Shown here: in pieces, positions 22,913 to 35,835 of the stretch
Numbering within the stretch: the stretch's first letter is position 1
How the letters are laid out: each line of letters opens with the position of its first letter
From: Lolium rigidum
Lineage: Eukaryota > Streptophyta > Magnoliopsida > Poales > Poaceae
Assembly (NCBI RefSeq): GCF_022539505.1
Contig: NC_061514.1
Coordinates: forward strand, 247,244,124 to 247,308,123
Direction: 5' to 3'
Length of the DNA: 64,000 bases
The notes under the pieces: model-generated
Database searches by the model: none
Seen by the model: only the letters and a program-made list of their open reading frames with translations
Told to the model about the DNA's origin: nothing
Made by a program: the position numbers and the translations under genes

Positions 22913-25900
22913 TGTAACATCCCAAGTTTCAATAAAAGGAACAAGAGAGAGAGAATTCAAGAACCCAAATGTTGGAGCCAACAAAAACTTTTTCTCATCA
23001 TATAGGACTATGCATATTAGCTCACCTTATGAATTTATTTGAGTGTGCTTTTGCCATGATGCTTGTTTGTGTGTTACTCTCATTCTAAAACCCTAGCAAT
23101 GATCACTTGATCACCCATAGCCAAATAAAAATAAAATAGAAAAGGAATTCTAAAAATCCCCTTCACCCTCACATAAGGCCTATGCCATTTTTACAAATCT
23201 TTGATCTAGGCCCATTTGGTTTGCACCATCACTTGTAATTGGTTACTAAACACTTATTAACACCTTTGAAATCAAGCCAACTCAATTCAAAACAATTTTG
23301 AATCAAAATGGAGCTCACATGTGATTATGGTCATATGTGTCTTTTTTTCCCTGATGCCCACTTTGAGCCCCTGGCTTTTCACTTTTCACTTCTACACTTG
23401 GTCAAACCTTTTCACCTCATCCAAGACAACATCAAGCACTTCAACTTTGCCCAAAACCATCACCCCAAATTCATCACCAATTTCAAATGAGAAGCAAGCA
23501 AAGTTGGAACAAATTCACATATGCAAGATCATATGCAAAATGTGATTTTGCATCTCAATTCCATTTTGACCACCACCACCACCAAAATGCTCCATTTAAT
23601 ATTTGATTACAACCCACCAAAAAGTTTTGCAAAATTCAAAAATTAATTTCTTGCGGGCATTCTATCAAACACCTTGTCGGCGGGGTGAAAAATTGAGCCC
23701 ATACCTCATTTTTACCTTGGACTTGGTCCAACCTTGACCCTCCCTGCACCCTGGCACCTCCACTTATCCCTCAGCATCAGTACCAGCCACTGTACCCCCT
23801 CAACTTGACCTCCATGACCATGGCAGGGCCATGCCCGTGCTCACCATGCCATCCCCATGTCACCTCCCTCTCTGGTCAGCTCAGCACCACACCACCATGT
23901 CTGGCCGCTCCCTCTCACCTCCCTGAACACGCCCGTGCACCCCCTTGACCAAGACCACGCGTGCACACGCGGGCATTGGCGCGCCCAGTGGCGCCCAGAA
24001 CGCGCCCATGCCGCGCCAGAGCGCGCATGGCGCCGACCCTGGACACGCCGGGCGTGACGACGCCCACGGCCCTGCGTCCCCTCCACACTTGCTCTCAGCG
24101 CCAGTCGATGCCCCACCTCACCCTGCGTCGCCTGGACACGCGCACGGGGCCGCGGGAACGCCGCAGATGACGAGAGCATCCACGACAGCCCACCATGGCC
24201 CGAGCACTCCCATCAAGCGCGCCGCGCACGAGCCTCTGCGGAGCCACGATCACGCTCGTCACCCTCGCCAGTGCTCCAGCAACAAGCCGCGCCCATCCCT
24301 TGCCCCTTGGCGCCCTTGGAACGGCGACGCTGTCGATGACTGCCGCTCCGCCCCACGGCCACCCTTCACTGCTATAAAAGGGGCGCTCATCTTCTCAAAT
24401 TGGACACACCATTCGCTTCTCCTCCTCACACCACCCCTCCTCGACCTCTCCATTCACTCGATTCACCACCACACCGCCCCAATCGCTAGCTCGTCGCCGC
24501 CGCCAGTACACGGAGCCCACCGGCGAAGGAGGCCACCCCTGGAGGCGAGACTGCTACAGGCTGCTTCCTCTACCTCGCCAACGTCCTCGCCACGCTTCGC
24601 CGACCCTCGCCGCGCCGCCGGTGAGCCGTCGACCCCCTGCCGTCGCCGCCAGTACTCGCCCTTCTCGCCGGAGACGACGACGTCTGTCGTTCGTCCGATC
24701 CCTTTCTAATCCAACCGCTCACATCTCCCCGTACCGCTTCGGGCGTTAAGTCCCACTGACGCGTGGCCCCCACGGCTGTCGGGGCGGCCCGCTCGCGCCG
24801 GACGCAGACTCGGGCCGGCCCATTTCTCTTTTTCTCTGCAGCCCAGTTATTTCCCGCGCGAGCCCACTGTTTGAATTCAAAATTTGAAAATAGAAAAATA
24901 CCCTAATCTTATGCAAACTTTGAATTTCAATAGGGACAAATCTACTCGGCCAAATTTTACAAACTTGATATTGTTGGAAAGCTTAGGAGTTTATCTACAC
25001 AATGCCACTGGATAGAACCCTAGATCTACTGTAGTTAAAATGACAAAATAAACAAGGCAGGGACTTTTCTGCCTTATAATAATTCTTAAAAATCAACCAT
25101 AAATGCTTTTCAGTTAATTCCACCTCCAATAATTCACATTTCACTTATACTAATTGTTTCTACAAAAATATGCCATGCTTATTTTGAATGATCATGGCTT
25201 AGTTAATTTAAATTGCTTTATGGCTATTTCTAGTCAAAGATATTGTCCACAACTATTAAGAAATCTTATGAGAGAGTTTCTCTCATTTAAATCTTGTCAC
25301 CACCAATTCCAAATGAAGTGGAGACTCTGGTCATTTTGGTCTCATAGGAATTGTTGGTGATATTAAATCTTTGATATGCTAGAATTAAATTGTATGAGGT
25401 GCTCACCTCATTTAAATCATTTTCTCCAAATGATAAGTGTGAAGAGGTTGACTTGGGTCAACCTAGGTCACATATTATGCATAAGAGAAATTAAATCTTA
25501 ATAAGATAATGAGAGGAAATTATTTCTCTGAATAATTCAAAGTAACATTTAAGATTAGTATGAGAGGAAATTATTTTTCTTAAATAATAAGAAAAACACA
25601 TCCACCAACATAATAGTAATATGTGAGGCTAGTTAAGTGTGTGAACCATGTTTGTGCCTAGTTTAGTAAATTAGTTTGGTGTGATGATTGTGTACTCCGT
25701 ATTCGTATTTTTAGACGCTAGTACCGAGGAGTACCGGGAGGAGGAGGAGGTCTACTTCCAAGAAGAAGAAGACCACTTTGACCAGTTTCCCAACCAAGGC
25801 AAGATAATACTCTTGCAAAGTGCAAAGCTCACCATGAGCAAGGCATTACTCCATTTTACTTTATGTTTATGATCCTATTTTCCTAGTTTTACTTTACAAG

Positions 25901-27249
25901 CTTTATTTACCTTTGTTTTATCAAAGTACTTTTGATTTATGATTTACCTGGTTAGTTTTGGGTTAGTACAAGAGTATCAAACTTAGCCTAGAAGCAAAGC
26001 AAATACTTAGCACCCCTCATACATAGTTGCTAGTGCTAAATATTAAAAATGACTACTCTAGATGGGAACAGGTGTTGATGAAATGAAGATAGTGAAAACC
26101 TTGGAATGATGAGTCATTTCCATTGAAAGATTTTGAAGGTGAATATGACACCGAAATTTTTGACTCGGGTGGTTTCTGGTTAAAAACTGATGATTGAGTT
26201 GGATGTGATACCTTACCAATATTAAGTACCCCCACAATACCTGATTATGGGTAGGGCTTAGCTGGAAATTTATGTGTCTTAGTATGGGTTCCCTCTGAAC
26301 ACACATCATAGGGGTTAAGCTTGAGGTTGCCTCCGTTGTTGAGAAATGATGTGAATTGATGGTGAATTGTACGGCCAAGCCCTGTGCAGTTCCCGGGTTA
26401 ACAGTTGGTTTTCACCGGGAGGCCAAGCTCATGGGGAGAGGTGCCTATACTAGGGTGTGTAAGTGAAAGGTTAATGGTTGATGATCCGCGTACTGAGTTA
26501 TGATTATTCGGGGTTTTATCCCTGACGGATGTAATCAAATGTTGTGGCACAAGTGTGCAACCTCTGCAGAGTGTAGAACTATTCGAATAGCCGCGTCCGC
26601 GGATATGGACAATTGGAAAGGCCATTCTGTTTCCGTCATCAGATTTTATATCTATGTGACTGGTGTTTTTGAACTTGAACTTGAACGGTGACTTTGAATT
26701 TAAATCACAACTGGGTTGTGGGAATGACACTAATGTTCCCACTTGAGTTAGTTAGCACATGAGGAGTTGTTTACTAGAATGTTTATCAAATAAAATTGGC
26801 TTTATGCAAATAAACTTAGAGCTTAGAACACCTTTAATAGCAATGTTAGCACTTACATTAGTATTAGATTGCGAGTACATAACGTACTCACGGCTTTGTC
26901 CCTGGCTATTCAAATGGCCAGAATATGAAGCCGAGCAGCAAGTACGAGGATGACGATCGGCAGGACGTCTACCACAACTAGGAGCTTCTAACGTCAAGCG
27001 TTGGCCTCGTGGACTAGAGAGTCCTTGTATCTTACGCTTCCGCTATGAACTTGTGTTTGTTCGTTGATCATTAGATCAACTATTCGTGTAATATGGATCA
27101 TGTGATTCCAAGTTGTAAGACACTATGGTTTGTAATGAATGATGACTGTGATACTTAACTATTATGCCTCGCAACAATAATTTCCTGGGATTGCGATGTA
27201 TGACATAATAGGCATCCGGACTTAAAAAAAAAAAAACCGGGTGTTGACA
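22913..27249 (+). repeat. 3' LTR of chromovirus D
   Basis: The 4337 bp repeat matches 12776-17109. A purine tract AAGGGGGAAGGG (22899-22910) precedes it and the GAAGG duplication follows. Confidence 0.95.
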
Positions 27250-27254
27250 GAAGG

Positions 27255-28693
27255 CTCATCCCCAAGGACAAGAGCAAAGACTCAAAGGGCAAATATTCAA
27301 AGCCCCCAACAAGAAATTCTATAACAAGAACAAGAAGGGCAAGAGGCCCTCAAGGATTGTGCTAGTGGCTAATGAAGAATACTCTTCCGATGAGATTACA
27401 AGTGCTAGTGATGATGAAGAGGAAAGCTCAAGAGAAGTGGCCGCCATTGTCACCACCAACATTCCCTCTTCCTCTCTCTTTGATTCACCCAATGTGAACC
27501 CTCAACGCAAGAATGCACATTGCTTCATGGCAAGGTCCACCTTGGACACATCTATTGTGCTATCAACTCAAGAAGAGTATACCTCCGGAGATGAAGATGT
27601 TGATGATGAAGAAGATGCAACCTCAAATGGATTGGTTGCCCTTGCCTCCCTCTCCACTAACTCTTCATCAACAAGTGAATCTCCCAATGAGGTCATTCAT
27701 GTGGAGGAAGAAAGTTGCCTCATGGCTAAATCTTCCGAGGTATCATCTCCTAACCCCTCTATGCCTAACATTTCTAATGATCTAGGGGTTGACCCCGCTA
27801 GTCTAAAAGTGAAACAAGAAATGCTAGAGTTTGATGATTTCATTAGTAACCTACAAGGTAATACTAAGGAGCATGTTTCAAGTCTCATGGTTCATATGGC
27901 TCAACTAAATGATACTCTTGAGAAAAAGTGCCAAATAGAGAGAGAAGACTCTCTAGAAATACATGCTCTTAAAAATGCTCTTGAGGAATGTCAAGAAACT
28001 ATAGCATCTCTTGAAGAGAAGCTAGAAAGTCTTGAAGAACCTCAAGATAAACTTAACAAGCTCACTAAAGCTAGATATCTTGCTAGAGCTAAGACTAAAG
28101 TGCTTATAAAGGAAAAGGCCAAATTTGGTGTTGATCATGAGAAACTTGTGAAGGATCTAGATGAACTAGACAAGGCTCACAAAGCCTTGAAGAGTGAATA
28201 CTCTCTCCTCTCCGAGTCTTATGAGCAACTTCAAATTAGGCTTGCTTCATATGACATACCTAGTACCTCTACTCCTTCATGTGATCATGCAAATATTATT
28301 GAGGAAAATGCTAGGTTGAAAGATGAACTTGCTAAGGCCTCCTCTCCCCAAAGTAAACTTTCCTTGGATGATCTTTTGAGTAAGCAAAGGTCAAACAATG
28401 GGAAGGAGGGACTTGGTTTTAATACCAAGGCTAAGAATGCAAACAAGAAAAAGGCTAAGCCCGCACATGAGAAAGCTAATGGTGAAACCCGAAAGGGCAA
28501 AACCATTAATGATGATGGTGCGGGAATAGATAACCCTCACTATGTTCTCTTTAAAGATTATTATGGTGATGTTTATGCTAAATATGTTGGTCCATATGAT
28601 GGTTATGTTGCTTGGTCTATTTGGGTTCCAAAGACCCTTGTTGCTAACAAAAGAGGACCCATTGAAAAATGGGTACCTAAATCCAAGAATTGA
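27255..28693 (+). CDS. gag of Copia C, C-terminal part with coiled coil
   Basis: After the chromovirus the gag frame resumes. It is open from about 27359 to the TGA at 28691-28693. The protein is Ser/Glu-rich (SSDEITSASDDEEESS), then strongly helical (EIHALKNALEECQETIASLE, ARYLARAKTKVLIKEKAKFG), ending with WVPKTLVANKRGPIEKWVPK. This long coiled-coil tail after the zinc knuckle is typical of SIRE/Maximus gag proteins. The protease frame follows in another phase with a TAG at 28701, so gag and pol are separated by a stop and a frame change. I read it as the downstream half of the same gag gene, not an independent gene. Confidence 0.85.
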
Positions 28694-28703
28694 TCTCATG
28701 TAG

Positions 28704-31223
28704 GACTATGCCGCCGGAGGTTCAAAATGGGTACTTGATAGTGGATGTACAAGTCATATGACCGGCGGCAAGAACCTCGTCAAGGAGTTGAGGCCCAACA
28801 TAAATCATATCACCATCTCCTTTGGCGATAATTCTACATCCGAGGTATTGGGTTTTGGCAAGGTTGTGGTTGCACACAACATTACTCTTGTGGATGTCAT
28901 GCTTGTCAAAACCCTTGGTTACAATTTGCTTTCCGTTTCCGCCCTTGGCAAGATGGGTTTCGCCATCTTTATTGATAATGATATTGTGGTCCTCTTGTGG
29001 AGCAAGACTCTAAAAGTCGCATTCGTTGGGTATCGCGAACACAACTTGTATGTGGTGGACTTTTCGGGGACCACCATGACAAGTGCGATGTGCCTATTCG
29101 GAAAGGCGGACGTGGGTTGGTTGTGGCATCGCCGCCTAGCCCATGTCAACATGAGAACTTTGCAAAGTCTTCACAAGGGGAACCATATTGTGGGACTAAT
29201 GGAAAATGTGTCTTTTGCCAAAGATCGTGTTTGTAGGGCTTGTGTTGAAGGCAAAATGCATGACTCTCCGCATCCAAGCAAGACCATTATCTCTTCCAAG
29301 AGGATCTTGGAGCTCCTTCATGTGGATCTCTTTGGTCCAGTTACTCATGCAAGTCTTGGTGCGAAGAAACATTGCTTGGTGATTGTCGATGACAACTCAA
29401 GATACACTTGGGTCTACTTTCTCAAGACGAAAGATGAGACTCAACAAATATTCATTGACTTTGCTACCGAGGTGCAACGCCAACACAACCTCCTCATTAT
29501 GGCAATAAGAAGTGACAACGGCTCCGAGTTCAAGAACTACACACTCAATGATTTTCTTAGTGATGAGGGGATTCGTCATCAATATTCCGCTGCTTACACC
29601 CCTCAACAAAATGGTGTTGCGGAGAGGAAGAACCAGACTCTTATGGATATGGCAAGGTCTATGATGGCGGAGTATAAATCCCGCTATAACTTTTGGGCCG
29701 AAGCCATCTCCACCGCTTGTCACTCCTCCAACCGGCTCTATCTCCGCAAGGGCTTGAACAAGACTCCATATGAAATACTCACCGGGAACAAGCCTAATAT
29801 CTCATACTTCAAGGTGTTCGGGTGTAAGTGTTCCTACAAAATCAAAGGACTTCGTTTATCTAAATTCGCTCCTAAAGCTTTGGAGGGTATATTTGTTGGT
29901 TACGGTGCCGAGTCTCACACTTATAGAATCTTTGATATAGCCTCCGGGATTATCATCGAATCTTGTAGTGTGAGGTTCGAAGAAAATGATGGCTCCCAAG
30001 TGGGGCAAGTTGATGTATGTGCAGGTGATGAAATACCTCAAGATGCCATAGTAAGAATGGGTGTGGGATTTTTCCGCCCCGTTGAGGGACACGGTGTGGC
30101 GTCTCGGGAAGGACTATGCTCTACCACGGTGGAGCCCTCATCTTCTCAACATCAACAAACCCCATCAAGTGAAGCAAATGATGCACCAACCCAAGAACAA
30201 GAACAAAACCCTCCCTCTAGTGTGCAAGATCAAGGACAAGATCAAGGTCAAGATCAACCAAGCATTCATGATGGTTCCGACGAGTATCCATTTGATATTT
30301 GCTCCGCACCAAATGATGTCCAAGATCAAGCACATGATGTTGAGCACTCTCAAGAAATTGTAGTTGCTCAAGTTGAAGGTCAAGACGGGGACCCAAAAGA
30401 TCAAGTTGATCAAGTGATACCTCCAAGGCCAAGAAGAACCAAGGAGGAGATCGAGGCCCGTCGTCTAGCAAGAAGAGAAAGGAACCTTGAGCTTCGTGAT
30501 CACACTCATGATAAGGTTCTTGGTGATATAAGGGCAAAGGTTTCCATAAGAAGGCAATTGGCTAATTTTAGCAATCATCATGCTTATATCTCCTTAGTGG
30601 AACCCAAGAAAGTATTTGAAGCCCTTGAAGATTCGGATTGGTTGGAAGCTATGCACGAAGAACTCAACAACTTCAAGCGCAACAAAGTGTGGACCTTAGT
30701 AGAGAAGCCAAAGGGGTGCCGCAATGTTATTGGCACTAAATGGATATTCAAGAACAAGCAAGATGAGTTTGGAAATGTTGTGAGGAACAAGGCAAGATTG
30801 GTGGCTCAAGGGTTCTCTCAAGTTGAGGGAATTGACTTTGGAGAAACCTATGCTCCCGTGGCTCGCCTTGAGTCCATCCGTATCCTTCTTGCTTATGCAT
30901 CGCATCATAACTTTAAGTTACAACAAATGGATGTGAAAAGTGCATTTCTTAATGGTCCTTTGCATGAAGAGGTTTATGTTAAGCAACCCCCGGGGTTCGA
31001 GGATCTCAACTTCCCTAACCATGTCTACAAGCTCAATAAAGCTCTTTATGGTCTCAAACAAGCTCCTAGAGCTTGGTATGAGCACCTTAAGGAATTATTG
31101 GTAGACCGTGGGTTTGATGTTGGGCTAATCGATCCCACTCTTTTTACTAAGAGGGTCAATGGGGAGCTTTTCGTTTGCCAATTATATGTTGATGATATTA
31201 TCTTTGGCTCTACTAACAAAGCT
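28704..31223 (+). pseudogene. pol of Copia C, part 1: protease, integrase, RT
   Basis: An uninterrupted frame encodes protease ([15 protein letters not shown], about 28719), GAG-pre-integrase ([23 protein letters not shown]), the integrase core ([27 protein letters not shown], with 35 residues between second Asp and Glu) and reverse transcriptase ([23 protein letters not shown]). Between integrase and RT lies a Gln/Asp-rich linker (about 30130-30420). The Helitron at 31224 cuts the frame in the codons STNKA; it resumes at 36056 with FNDEFSKLM. Every catalytic residue I can identify is present. Confidence 0.93.
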
Positions 31224-31369
31224 TCTCTACTACTTAAAAAGACTCAATTGGTTCCTTATTCTGCCAATACGTTTGGTCGTTCTTGGTCGTCGTCGTCCTT
31301 CGATGCCCACCCGCCTGGGCCAGGCGTTAACATGGGCCGACCACATCCCATCGCCTCGCCAGGTATGTA

Positions 31370-31565
31370 ATCTCGCCAGGTATGGAAATAAATCAAGAAC
31401 GACCCATGAATCACGCATGAATGGAATCTAATTAGGAAATAAATCAAGAACGACCCATGAATCAGGAAATCTCGCATGGAAATAAATCAAGAACGACCCA
31501 TGAATCACGCATGAATGGAATCTAATCAGGAAACAAATCAAGAACGACCCATGAATCAGGAAACA
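31370..31565 (+). repeat. subterminal tandem repeats in the Helitron
   Basis: The unit AAATAAATCAAGAACGACCC followed by ATGAATCA recurs four times (starting about 31387, 31437, 31479 and 31531, sometimes with AAACAAATC), spaced 42-52 bp. Confidence 0.8.
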
Positions 31566-31757
31566 CCCATGACGCATGGTATGTAATCTCCCCAGTAATT
31601 CTTCCCAGTAATCACGCATGAATCCTTCCCAGTAATCGTGCGCCTGTAATCACGAAATCTCATTACTTCAAATTGAGGAGATCTCCAATATTTAATAAGG
31701 TCCTTCCAATCAGCTTCACAAATATAAAGCGTGAAAATATGCTAAACATGGGCGTAC

Positions 31758-32118
31758 CCAATATGGCATGTAGATCATGCCTTCTTCTGCAATGAACTCT
31801 AGGACACCACAGTGTGAAGTACGTTCTGCTGCTGTATTACGGACTTCAAATAGCATAGGGTATTCAATATGCTGAGATGCTGCAGAGAACAGAACATGTT
31901 TGAGAATTTACTGTGAGAACACGCCCAAATTAATCATAGAAACTAAGTGAACAATCAAGCATATGCATGTTTCTTAGTCTCGTTGCTAACTTACCAAGAC
32001 GATCAAGTGCTGAAGGTGGCATGATAACTGAAACAGAGAAGGTAATAATCACTTTAACTGCCAAAAGGAACACAGTGTGAACAGAAAGCATACTTTTGTC
32101 ACCAGATTCAAGCTGTGG
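31758..32118 (-). pseudogene. UFD1: captured UFD1 gene fragment (three exons)
   Basis: Three minus-strand exons with GT-AG introns: 32118-32094 (25 nt), 32027-31995 (33 nt) and 31879-31758 (122 nt). Spliced they give exactly 60 codons with no stop, including PQLESGDKIIMPPSALDRL, EYPMLFEVRN and HCGVLEFIAEEGMIYMPYW. That is the start of the UFD1 double-psi barrel domain. UFD1 is the cofactor that, with NPL4, recruits ubiquitinated proteins to CDC48/p97. The upstream exon (start codon and RCYPASF region) and downstream exons are absent, and it lies antisense to the Helitron, so it is a captured fragment rather than a gene. Introns are retained, so capture was from genomic DNA. Confidence 0.9.
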
Positions 32119-32879
32119 CTGCAAGAAAGGTACAAGAGATATCTCAGATAAATATCTAGGAATAGGAAATAAATTCTTTATATTAAGATAAGAAGTAATA
32201 ACTCTTGTAATTTGAAAGAATTCGTGGTTGATGCTATTCAAGAAAATCACAACATCGCATGCTGCAGTAGTGAGGAAAGGATGGATAGAAACATGCCAAC
32301 ATGAAGCATGCATTTAGCCACTGAGAAATCTTTTTTCTTCTTTTTTTTTTTGCTGTCTGGATCTAAAAAACAATGTTAACCAGGCATAAAAGGATCATGA
32401 TAATAAAATTCAAGTTACAGGAAGATCAAAGAACGTGCAGACATAAGAAATTTCTAGCCATTCCTTAGGTGAACATAAACAATTCCACTAGGACGTAAAT
32501 GAAAATCAGATTATAGTACTTCATGGAACTGGGTCATGCATGAAGTTTACTACATTATTACAGAGGAAAGTCTTGTTTGTATTGGCACTAACTTAGGTTC
32601 GGAAAATAAGCGTGAAAATTGTTATACCCAAACTGCCTACTCAAAAGCATTTTTCACAAACACCCTAACCCAATCAAGTAAAACAAACGCATAAGAACTA
32701 ATAATACAATATCTAAAAAAATGTCAAACGAGCACATCAACAGATATTCAGAGCACTTAGCATGACCACTGGTGAAAAAACTAACCAAACAATGTTCAGA
32801 AGACATAATTGTCTTAAGTGTACTGAGATAGCAAAGCAGTACTCGCAGAATATGGAGACACTAACATCGCAATGCTTGA

Positions 32880-32990
32880 ACACACTTCAAACAATGAACT
32901 ATGCGCAGCAGTGCATGGACACACTTCAGTAAAAAAGCAAACAATGAACTATGCGCAGCAGTGCACGAACACACTTCAGTAAAGCAGCGC
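32880..32990 (+). repeat. short tandem duplication in the Helitron
   Basis: Two copies of about 48 bp (AACAATGAACTATGCGCAGC, then AGTGCA and CACACTTCAGTAAA) lie side by side. Elsewhere in the Helitron, GTTGGTACTGTGAAAGCAAA is repeated at about 33290 and 33477. Confidence 0.75.
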
Positions 32991-33656
32991 CACACATATA
33001 ATTAAAAGGCAATGCATCAAGGCAGCCAATCATCTAGGGATCAAAAAACATAAAAAGCGGTTACCTTTGTTTGTGAAGCCAAATGATGCTCTGCTAAGAT
33101 TTTCGGCTCAATGGTGAAAGCTGGTCAACAAAATGTATTGAAGCAATGAACTTTGTTTGTGAAACCTGATGAAGATTAAGAAGATTTTAGGCTGAATGGG
33201 TAAGAGCTCGAGAACAAAAGGAAAAGGGTAAACTGCCATGTTGCTTTGGAGGACTCAATTTGAAAAGGGGGCTCCTGCTATCTTCAGAAGTTGGTACTGT
33301 GAAAGCAAACATGAGCAGTATACAGGATATTCACGATGGGAAATTAGTAGCAAGAGTGCACAGATCTGACATAATCTTTGCAGATAAAGAGAGGATAAAA
33401 GGTAGCTTCAGACAAATTAATATTACGGAATTAGCTAACCCTAAATTATATTATGAGAATAATACATGATCCACAGTTGGTACTGTGAAAGCAAACATGA
33501 GCAGTATACGACAGTAAACGCCTCAATCCCAAATTCACCAATCCGATAAACTGAGCTACTTGTAAGAACATCATCGCCAACTCAACGTCATCGACCAACA
33601 ACAATATAGAAGAGAGAGGTAGGAGCAGATAGTTCGCTCACCAGGAGCAAATCATG

Positions 33657-33793
33657 GTAGCCCCGCCAGAGCAAGCCGGAACCTGTCCCCTGCCCCTAGC
33701 GCCCTCCTCTTAGCGGGAAGAGGCGCCGCCATTAGGGGCATCTTCGTCTTGCTCTTCTTCCTGTGCAGCCACACCTCCCCGTCGTCGTCCATG
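33657..33793 (-). pseudogene. unidentified first-exon-like fragment in the Helitron
   Basis: On the minus strand ATG near 33793 opens MDDDGEVWLHRKKSKTKMPL, continuing about 46 codons to a TGA. A GT donor (CTG/GTGAGC) lies just past the stop. It looks like exon 1 of a captured gene with a frame error. I do not recognise the protein. Confidence 0.4.
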
Positions 33794-34889
33794 GTGCAGG
33801 CGAGGCCGAGAACCCAGCTAGGCCAGTTGGATGCAGATGCAAAATCTGATGCCCAGAACGCTCACGACCCGGCCAGCCCGCCGGAGCAGAGCGTCCTCGC
33901 TGCCGTCCCTCGGCGATTGTTCCGATTCATCGGCTGGCTTGTACTGCGGGAGGAGGAGGAGGCCGGAGCTCTCCAACGAACGGTGGTTGCGGCCGTCGAT
34001 CCGGTGTAGACGTGGCCCGCGTCTCCTCCTCCTCTGGCGCCTAGCGTTTGGTCACCCGCGAGCATGCCCAGTCTGAGCGCCTCCTCCGGCTCTTAGGCGA
34101 CACCGGGTTCGACGAGGAGGGCCGGCGAAGATTGGCCTCGCTTCGGGAGTGGGGATGAACGGGAGGGGCGGCCTGACGCGTCGAGAGGGGGAGCCGGGGA
34201 CCTGGCGGATGGGGATCGGACTAAGTTGAGTGACAAAGTGAGTGAGTAGAGTGTGAGTTGTCCGGTTTTTTCCCTTTTTTCAGTAGACGTGTCCAATTAG
34301 GGGATATTTTGCTTTCGGTTGTGGGGCGTGTCACCAGTGATTAAGAAAAAATAGTGTAATGATCATTTGATGATTTTGAAAAGTACTCTTTTTTATAATT
34401 GTATTTATTGAATATATTGAAATTTTGAAATCATGCAGATCATCATGTGGTTTCTGGATGTTAAATTTCATGGAGTAGTTTAGGGAAAATATTTTGTGTG
34501 ACACTTTTGAGCAGTTATATTTCACACCGTATCATGATATAGTTATTAAATATTTATCATTATTTGAAATTAACTATGATCACTTCTTGATAGGGAATGA
34601 AGCTATAAACAATATCTATTGATCCCATAAATAGGTGGACCATCTTGAGAGTCATAAAAAAAGATTATGTTATTTAGTTGTAGCTTTTAAGTATTTTAAA
34701 CTATATAATTACAAAAGTTTGCGTAAAAAAGATTGAATCCAAGATATGTCCATATCTCATAATTATGGACCATGAGAGCTATTTAAGCGGCTCTGGTAAA
34801 AAATCTCGCTAAAAATAGGATCCAAAAGTTATGTTCATACTATAGATTATGAGACATGTATTACACGTGCAATCTTACTATATCTATAA

Positions 34890-35460
34890 GGGCATCTCCA
34901 ACGGGCAGACGCAACGGACGTTTGCGCCTGAGCAGACAAAATTTGGGTCTACCCTTCTCCAGCGGGGGCACGCAAAGTGACCGCAGCATCCGGCCCGACG
35001 CAATTTTGGTCCCTGTTTGCGTCTGAGCGGATGCGTCTGCGTGACCGTCTGAGCAGGGCGCGGAAGCAGGACGAAGGGGTAGTCGCGATCGTTGAGGAAT
35101 CCGGCCACCCCCCTCTTCTCGGTCTCGATCTGGCGCCAGGTGTGCCATCGATTGGAATCGATGGCGTAGGCGGGGTCGGCGCGAAGGTCCTCCGGGAGGT
35201 AGCGCCGCTTGTGCCTGATCTCCGCTGTCCGCTCTGGCTCGCCAGAAGGCACGGGGGGGGGGGTTGGAGGACGGGCACCCGCCGATGGCTGAGCCGCAAA
35301 CCGCCGCCAGGAAGGTGGACGTCCGCCCAGTTGCACAACAACCACTTCTCGTGCATCGCCCGCGACAGGTCGACATTGAGCGACACCCTGTTGGGCCGCT
35401 CCTCCTTCTTGACGCCGGAACCAGACTCCTCCTGATTGTTGTTCTTCCTCCCCATGGCGA
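34890..35460 (-). pseudogene. repetitive ORF of a decayed DNA transposon inside the Helitron
   Basis: GGGCATCTCCAACGG at 34890 resembles the terminus of small class II elements in cereals; I see no matching right end. On the minus strand ATG at 35455 opens MGRKNNNQEESGSGVKKEER, then RAMHEKWLLCNWADVHLPGG. A G homopolymer at about 35249-35262 breaks the frame; coding resumes as RYLPEDLRADPAYAIDSNRW with HTW following, and fades near 34960. I recall closely similar Triticeae proteins of unknown function. Probably an accessory transposon protein, frameshifted here. Confidence 0.5.
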
Positions 35461-35689
35461 TGCGGTGGTGCGGCGATGGCTGTCGGTGTGCAGCGAGCAA
35501 GTGTGGCCGGGAAGAGGGCAATGGCGCCAGGGGAGGTGTGGGCGAAGGTAGGGTGTATCTCCGCATGCTTGGAACCCGCGTGGATTCTCTAGCGGGCGGA
35601 ACTAAAGCAGCTGCCAAGTATGTTTCTTGCTGCATCTCATACAAATTGACTATGGCTTTGACACTATAACAGTTACTAACTGTCCATAC

Positions 35690-35835
35690 CTGGTTTAATT
35701 TTAGATAGGCACACTGTGTTTGCAGCACCCACGTTTTGTGAGACAATCAAACATCCAAAAGGAGCGGTTGTTGAGTTGGCAATTACGATGACCCAGAACA
35801 CAGGTGTGGGACTTACCGCGAAAGAGTAACAAGAC
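35690..35835 (+). pseudogene. possible captured exon near the Helitron 3' end
   Basis: An acceptor-like TTTAATTTTAG (about 35694-35704) precedes an open stretch reading RHTVFAAPTFCETIKHPKGA then VVELAITMTQNTGVGLTAKE and TAA. The coding look is good, but I cannot name the protein. Confidence 0.4.

Larger units (their letters stand above)
12776..27249 (+). mobile_element. Ty3/gypsy chromovirus D (Tekay/Del type), full length
   Basis: LTRs of about 4.33 kb (12776-17109 and 22913-27249) start TGTAACATCCC and end GGGTGTTGACA. Perfect 5 bp duplications GAAGG lie at 12771-12775 and 27250-27254. The primer-binding site TGGTATCAGAGCC is at 17113-17125 and a purine tract at 22899-22910. The internal region encodes an extra coiled-coil ORF, gag, protease, reverse transcriptase, RNase H, integrase and a C-terminal chromodomain-like segment. 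That gene order and the chromodomain define chromoviruses; the long LTRs fit the Tekay/Del clade. Coding is interrupted by several single-base frameshifts, so the copy is probably not autonomous now. Confidence 0.95.

Noticed and set aside
34949..35746. A single 265-residue minus-strand gene in the Helitron
   Set aside because: Its two ends come from different sequences and a G homopolymer shifts the frame; only the middle part shows a recognisable repetitive ORF.
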